From contig NW_003133901.1 of the NCBI RefSeq assembly GCF_000003605.2, forward strand, positions 1-22,740: a stretch of DNA of 22,740 nucleotides. The letters run 5' to 3'. Shown here piece after piece: positions 20,242-22,740 of this stretch (position 1 is its first letter; each line of letters opens with the position of its first letter). The position numbers and the translations under genes are program-made. A model generated the notes under the pieces. It ran no database searches. It worked only from the letters and a program-made list of their open reading frames with translations, and was not told the origin of the DNA. The DNA comes from Saccoglossus kowalevskii (taxonomy: Eukaryota; Hemichordata; Enteropneusta; Harrimaniidae).

Positions 20242-21120
20242 GTAGTTGCTCCCGAAGCACGTGGATTTTGAACATTCGCAAACATTTAATGGTCTCCAAT
20301 TTCAAAAAATTTTAAATGATTCTCATAGGTGAGTGGTCAGGTGATCAACCGATAATAAAGGTAAAGATCAATCAGTCGCGGTTAGTACCTGCATGGGAGA
20401 CCAACTGAGACAACAGTCGGAGAATATGTTTTTGGCTTTGCCTTACACATTGAAATTACACTTACGCAATGTTAGTGCATTATTTCATACTCTAATGTCA
20501 AACATTTAATAACAGAGTTTGTGGAAATTATTATAAAAGTTCCAGTACATGGAGAATTTTAAAAAATGCTTGTATTTTTAATGGAAAAGCAGTTTTTGTA
20601 GTCTGCCCTATTTTATCTAAAGCTGAAAAAAACAGCGTGCAAAGTTGTTCAAAGCGATTGCAAAGTTTGTAGATTTGCGTGTTTATTTGACCTAAATTGT
20701 TGCTATATCGAACCCTGCCGTTATAAAGTATGAAAAACGTATAAAAACCATGTAAAGCCTTCGATGTTAGCAACTTGTCATATGAGCCAGCCGTAAAAGG
20801 TACAAACAAACAACTTAAAACTTGAAAAGCGATTGAAAAGTTGTTAGATATGCGTGTAAATTTCCCCTAAGTAATTTCATATAGAACCCCGCAGTAATTT
20901 TTTTTAAATATGTAAAAGTCTAAAAATATAATTTATGTTCACAGATTGTACCACTGTCCAAGTGTAAGAGGATAAACAAAGTGCTTACAAAGTTGTGAAA
21001 AGCTAGTGCAAAGTTGTCAGATTTACATGGAAATGTTACTTATGGTGTTAAATTACCGAGACCTGGAGTTAAATGTTCGGAAAAGTAAATAAATACTTCG
21101 TAAAATGCCGTTTGAATATC
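20242..21120 (+). repeat. Monomer M24 (alpha)
   Basis: 879-bp alpha copy. GCAATGTTAGTGC and sub-unit A (GGAAAAGCAG, CTATTTTATC) match M9. It shares ACAGAGTTTGTGG with M25. Its first ~33 bp continue the compressed patch. Confidence 0.95.
20348..20410 (+). pseudogene. 5S rRNA-derived segment in M24
   Basis: Common box C form with private TAAAGGTAAAG and ATCAGTCGCGG. A T5 run follows. Confidence 0.75.
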
Positions 21121-22002
21121 GTAGTTGCTCCCGAAGCACGTGGAATTTTGAAACATTCGCATACATTTAATGGTCTCCAATTTCAAAAAAATTCAAATGA
21201 TTCTCATAGGTGAGTGGTCAGGTGATCAACTGATAATAAAAGTAAAGATCAATCGGTCGCGGTTAGTACCTGCATGGGAGACCAACTGAGACAACAGTCG
21301 GAGAATATGTTTTTGGCTTTGCCTTACACATTTAAATTACACTTACGCAATTTTAGTGCATTATTTCACACTCTAATGTCAAACATTTAATAACAGAGTT
21401 TGTGGAAATTTTTATAAAAGTTCCAGTACATGGAGAATTTTAAAAAATGCTTGTATTTTTAATGGAAAAGCAGTTTTTGTAGTCTGCCCTATTTTATCTA
21501 AAGCTGAAAAAAACAGCGTGCAAAGTTGTTCAAAGCGATTGCAAAGTTTGTAGATTTGCGTGTTTATTTGACCTAAATTGTTGCTATATCGAACCCTGCC
21601 GTTATAAAGTATGAAAAACGTATAAAAACCATGTAAAGCCTTCGATGTTAGCAACTTGTCATATGAGCCAGCCGTAAAAGGTACAAACAAACAACTTAAA
21701 ACTTGAAAAGCGATTGAAAAGTTGTTAGATATGCGTGTAAATTTCCCCTAAGTAATTTCATATAGAACCCCGCAGTAAAATTTTTTAAAATATGTAAAAG
21801 TCTAAAAATATGATTTATGTTCACAGATTGTACCACTGTCCAAGTGTAAGAGGATAAACAAAGTGCTTACAAAGTTGTGAACAGCTAGTGCAAAGTTGTC
21901 AGATTTACATGGAAATGTTACTTATGGTGTTAAATTACCGAGACCTGGAGTTAAATGTTCGGAAAAGTAAATAAATACTTCGTAAAATGCCGTTTGAATA
22001 TC
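21121..22002 (+). repeat. Monomer M25 (alpha)
   Basis: 882-bp alpha copy with GATCAACTGAT. Sub-units A and B are nearly identical to M24. AAATACTTCG is shared by the C sub-units of both. Confidence 0.95.
21229..21291 (+). pseudogene. 5S rRNA-derived segment in M25
   Basis: Common box C form with ACTGAT and ATCGGTCGCGG. A T5 run follows. Confidence 0.75.
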
Positions 22003-22740
22003 GTAGTTGCTCCCGAAGCACGTGGAATTTTGAAACATTCGCAAACATTTAATGGTCTCCAATTTCAAAAAATTTCAAATGATTCTCATAGGTGAGTGGT
22101 CAGGTGATCAACCGATAATAAAAGTAAAGATCCGTCAGTCGCGGTTAGTACCTGCATGGGAGACCAACTGAGACAACAGTCGGAGAATATGTTTTTGGCT
22201 TTGCCTTACACATTGAAATAACACTTACGCAATTTTAGTGCATTATTTCATACTCTAATGTCAAACATTTAATAACAGAATTTGTGGAAATTTTTATAAA
22301 AGTTCCAGTTCATGGAGAATTTTAAAAAATGCTTGTATTTTTAATGGAAAAACAGTTTTTGTAGTCTGCTCTGTTTGATCTAAAGCTGAAAAAAACAGCG
22401 TGCAAAGTTGTTCAAAGAGATTGCATAGTTTTTAGATTTGCGTGTTTATTTGACCTAAATTGTTACTATATCGAACCCTGCCGTTATAAAGTATGAAAAA
22501 CGTATAAAAACCATGTAAAGCCTTCGATGTTAGCAACCTGTCATATGAGCCAGCCGTAAAAGGTACAAACAAACAGCTTAAAACTTGAAAAGCGATTGAA
22601 AAGTTGTTAGATATGCGTGTATATTTCCCCTAAGTAATTTCATATAGAACCCCGCAGTAAAATTTTTTAAAATATGTAAAAGTCTAGAAAATATAATTTA
22701 TGTTCACAGATTGTACCACTGTCCAAGTGTAAGTGATGAA
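22003..22740 (+). repeat. Monomer M26 (alpha, cut by window end)
   Basis: 738 bp, ending inside sub-unit C. Private GATCCGTCAGTC disrupts the internal stem. Sub-unit A is the rare GTCTGCTCTGTTTG type of M3. The last seven bases depart from the repeat. Confidence 0.93.
22111..22173 (+). pseudogene. 5S rRNA-derived segment in M26
   Basis: Common box C form. Private GATCCGTCAGTC disrupts the internal stem. A T5 run follows. Confidence 0.75.

Larger units (their letters stand above)
1..22740 (+). repeat. Satellite array of 26 tandem ~881-bp monomers
   Basis: The same ~881-bp AT-rich unit recurs head to tail throughout. The anchor GGTACAAACAA ends at 568, 1450, 2323, 3198, 4080, 4956, 5844, 6725, 7603, 8477, 9359, 10240, 11121, 12003, 12889, 13770, 14651, 15532, 16414, 17296, 18176, 19056, 19937, 20809, 21690 and 22572, a mean step of 880.2 bp. 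All copies share one orientation. No inserted mobile element, unique spacer or protein gene interrupts them. Copies differ by scattered substitutions and small indels and form sub-families. Such arrays are typical of eukaryotic heterochromatin; the chromosomal location cannot be read from this sequence. Confidence 0.98.

Noticed and set aside
1-22740. CRISPR array or bacterial repeat locus
   Set aside because: The repeating unit is ~881 bp with homologous sequence throughout, with no short repeat/unique spacer pattern and no cas-like genes.
1-22740. SINE or other dispersed retroelement copies
   Set aside because: Copies are strictly head to tail with no target-site duplications, poly-A or microsatellite tails, or reverse-transcriptase frame. 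A 5S-headed SINE as the distant origin of the 5S part cannot be excluded.

Overview
The whole window is one head-to-tail satellite array. A single AT-rich monomer of about 881 bp (complete copies 873-889 bp) repeats on the + strand from the first base to the last: 25 copies plus a partial 26th, with no spacer, no flanking unique DNA and no array edge. I see no protein gene, tRNA, transposase, CRISPR array or bacterial gene. This is eukaryotic satellite DNA, most likely from an animal, but the sequence alone does not identify the taxon.

I number the monomers M1-M26, starting each at the motif GTAGTTGCTCC. Each has two parts. The first ~350 bp (from GTAGTTGCTCC to the GCAGTCTGCACC motif) carries a segment that closely resembles the 3' half of 5S rRNA, including the TFIIIA-type box C (TACCTGCATGGGAGACC against the usual TACTTGGATGGGAGACC). 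It is followed 16-18 nt later by a run of 4-8 T. Just upstream lies a consensus-like 5' splice donor, AG|GTGAGT or AG|GTAAGT. The other ~525 bp is three diverged tandem sub-units (A, B, C) with a 172-175 bp period, so the monomer is itself a nested repeat of about five nucleosome-sized steps.

Copies fall into two main sequence classes in the 5S-like half: alpha (GTGAGT donor, GATCAACCGAT) and beta (GTAAGT donor, GATTGACCGAT). These are interspersed, with mosaics, a dimeric higher-order block (M10-M11 repeated as M12-M13), recent single-monomer duplications (M21/M22 and M2-M4), and private variants shared by copies many kilobases apart. This is the pattern expected from unequal crossing-over and gene conversion.

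The many short open frames are by-products of the repeat. The recurrent ~63-codon minus-strand frame begins at TTG and has no ATG. A Cys-rich plus-strand frame is open in only about 11 of 26 copies. Three patches where nearly every homopolymer has lost a base look like long-read errors. All alignments were made by eye, and 5S comparisons are against the family consensus as I recall it.
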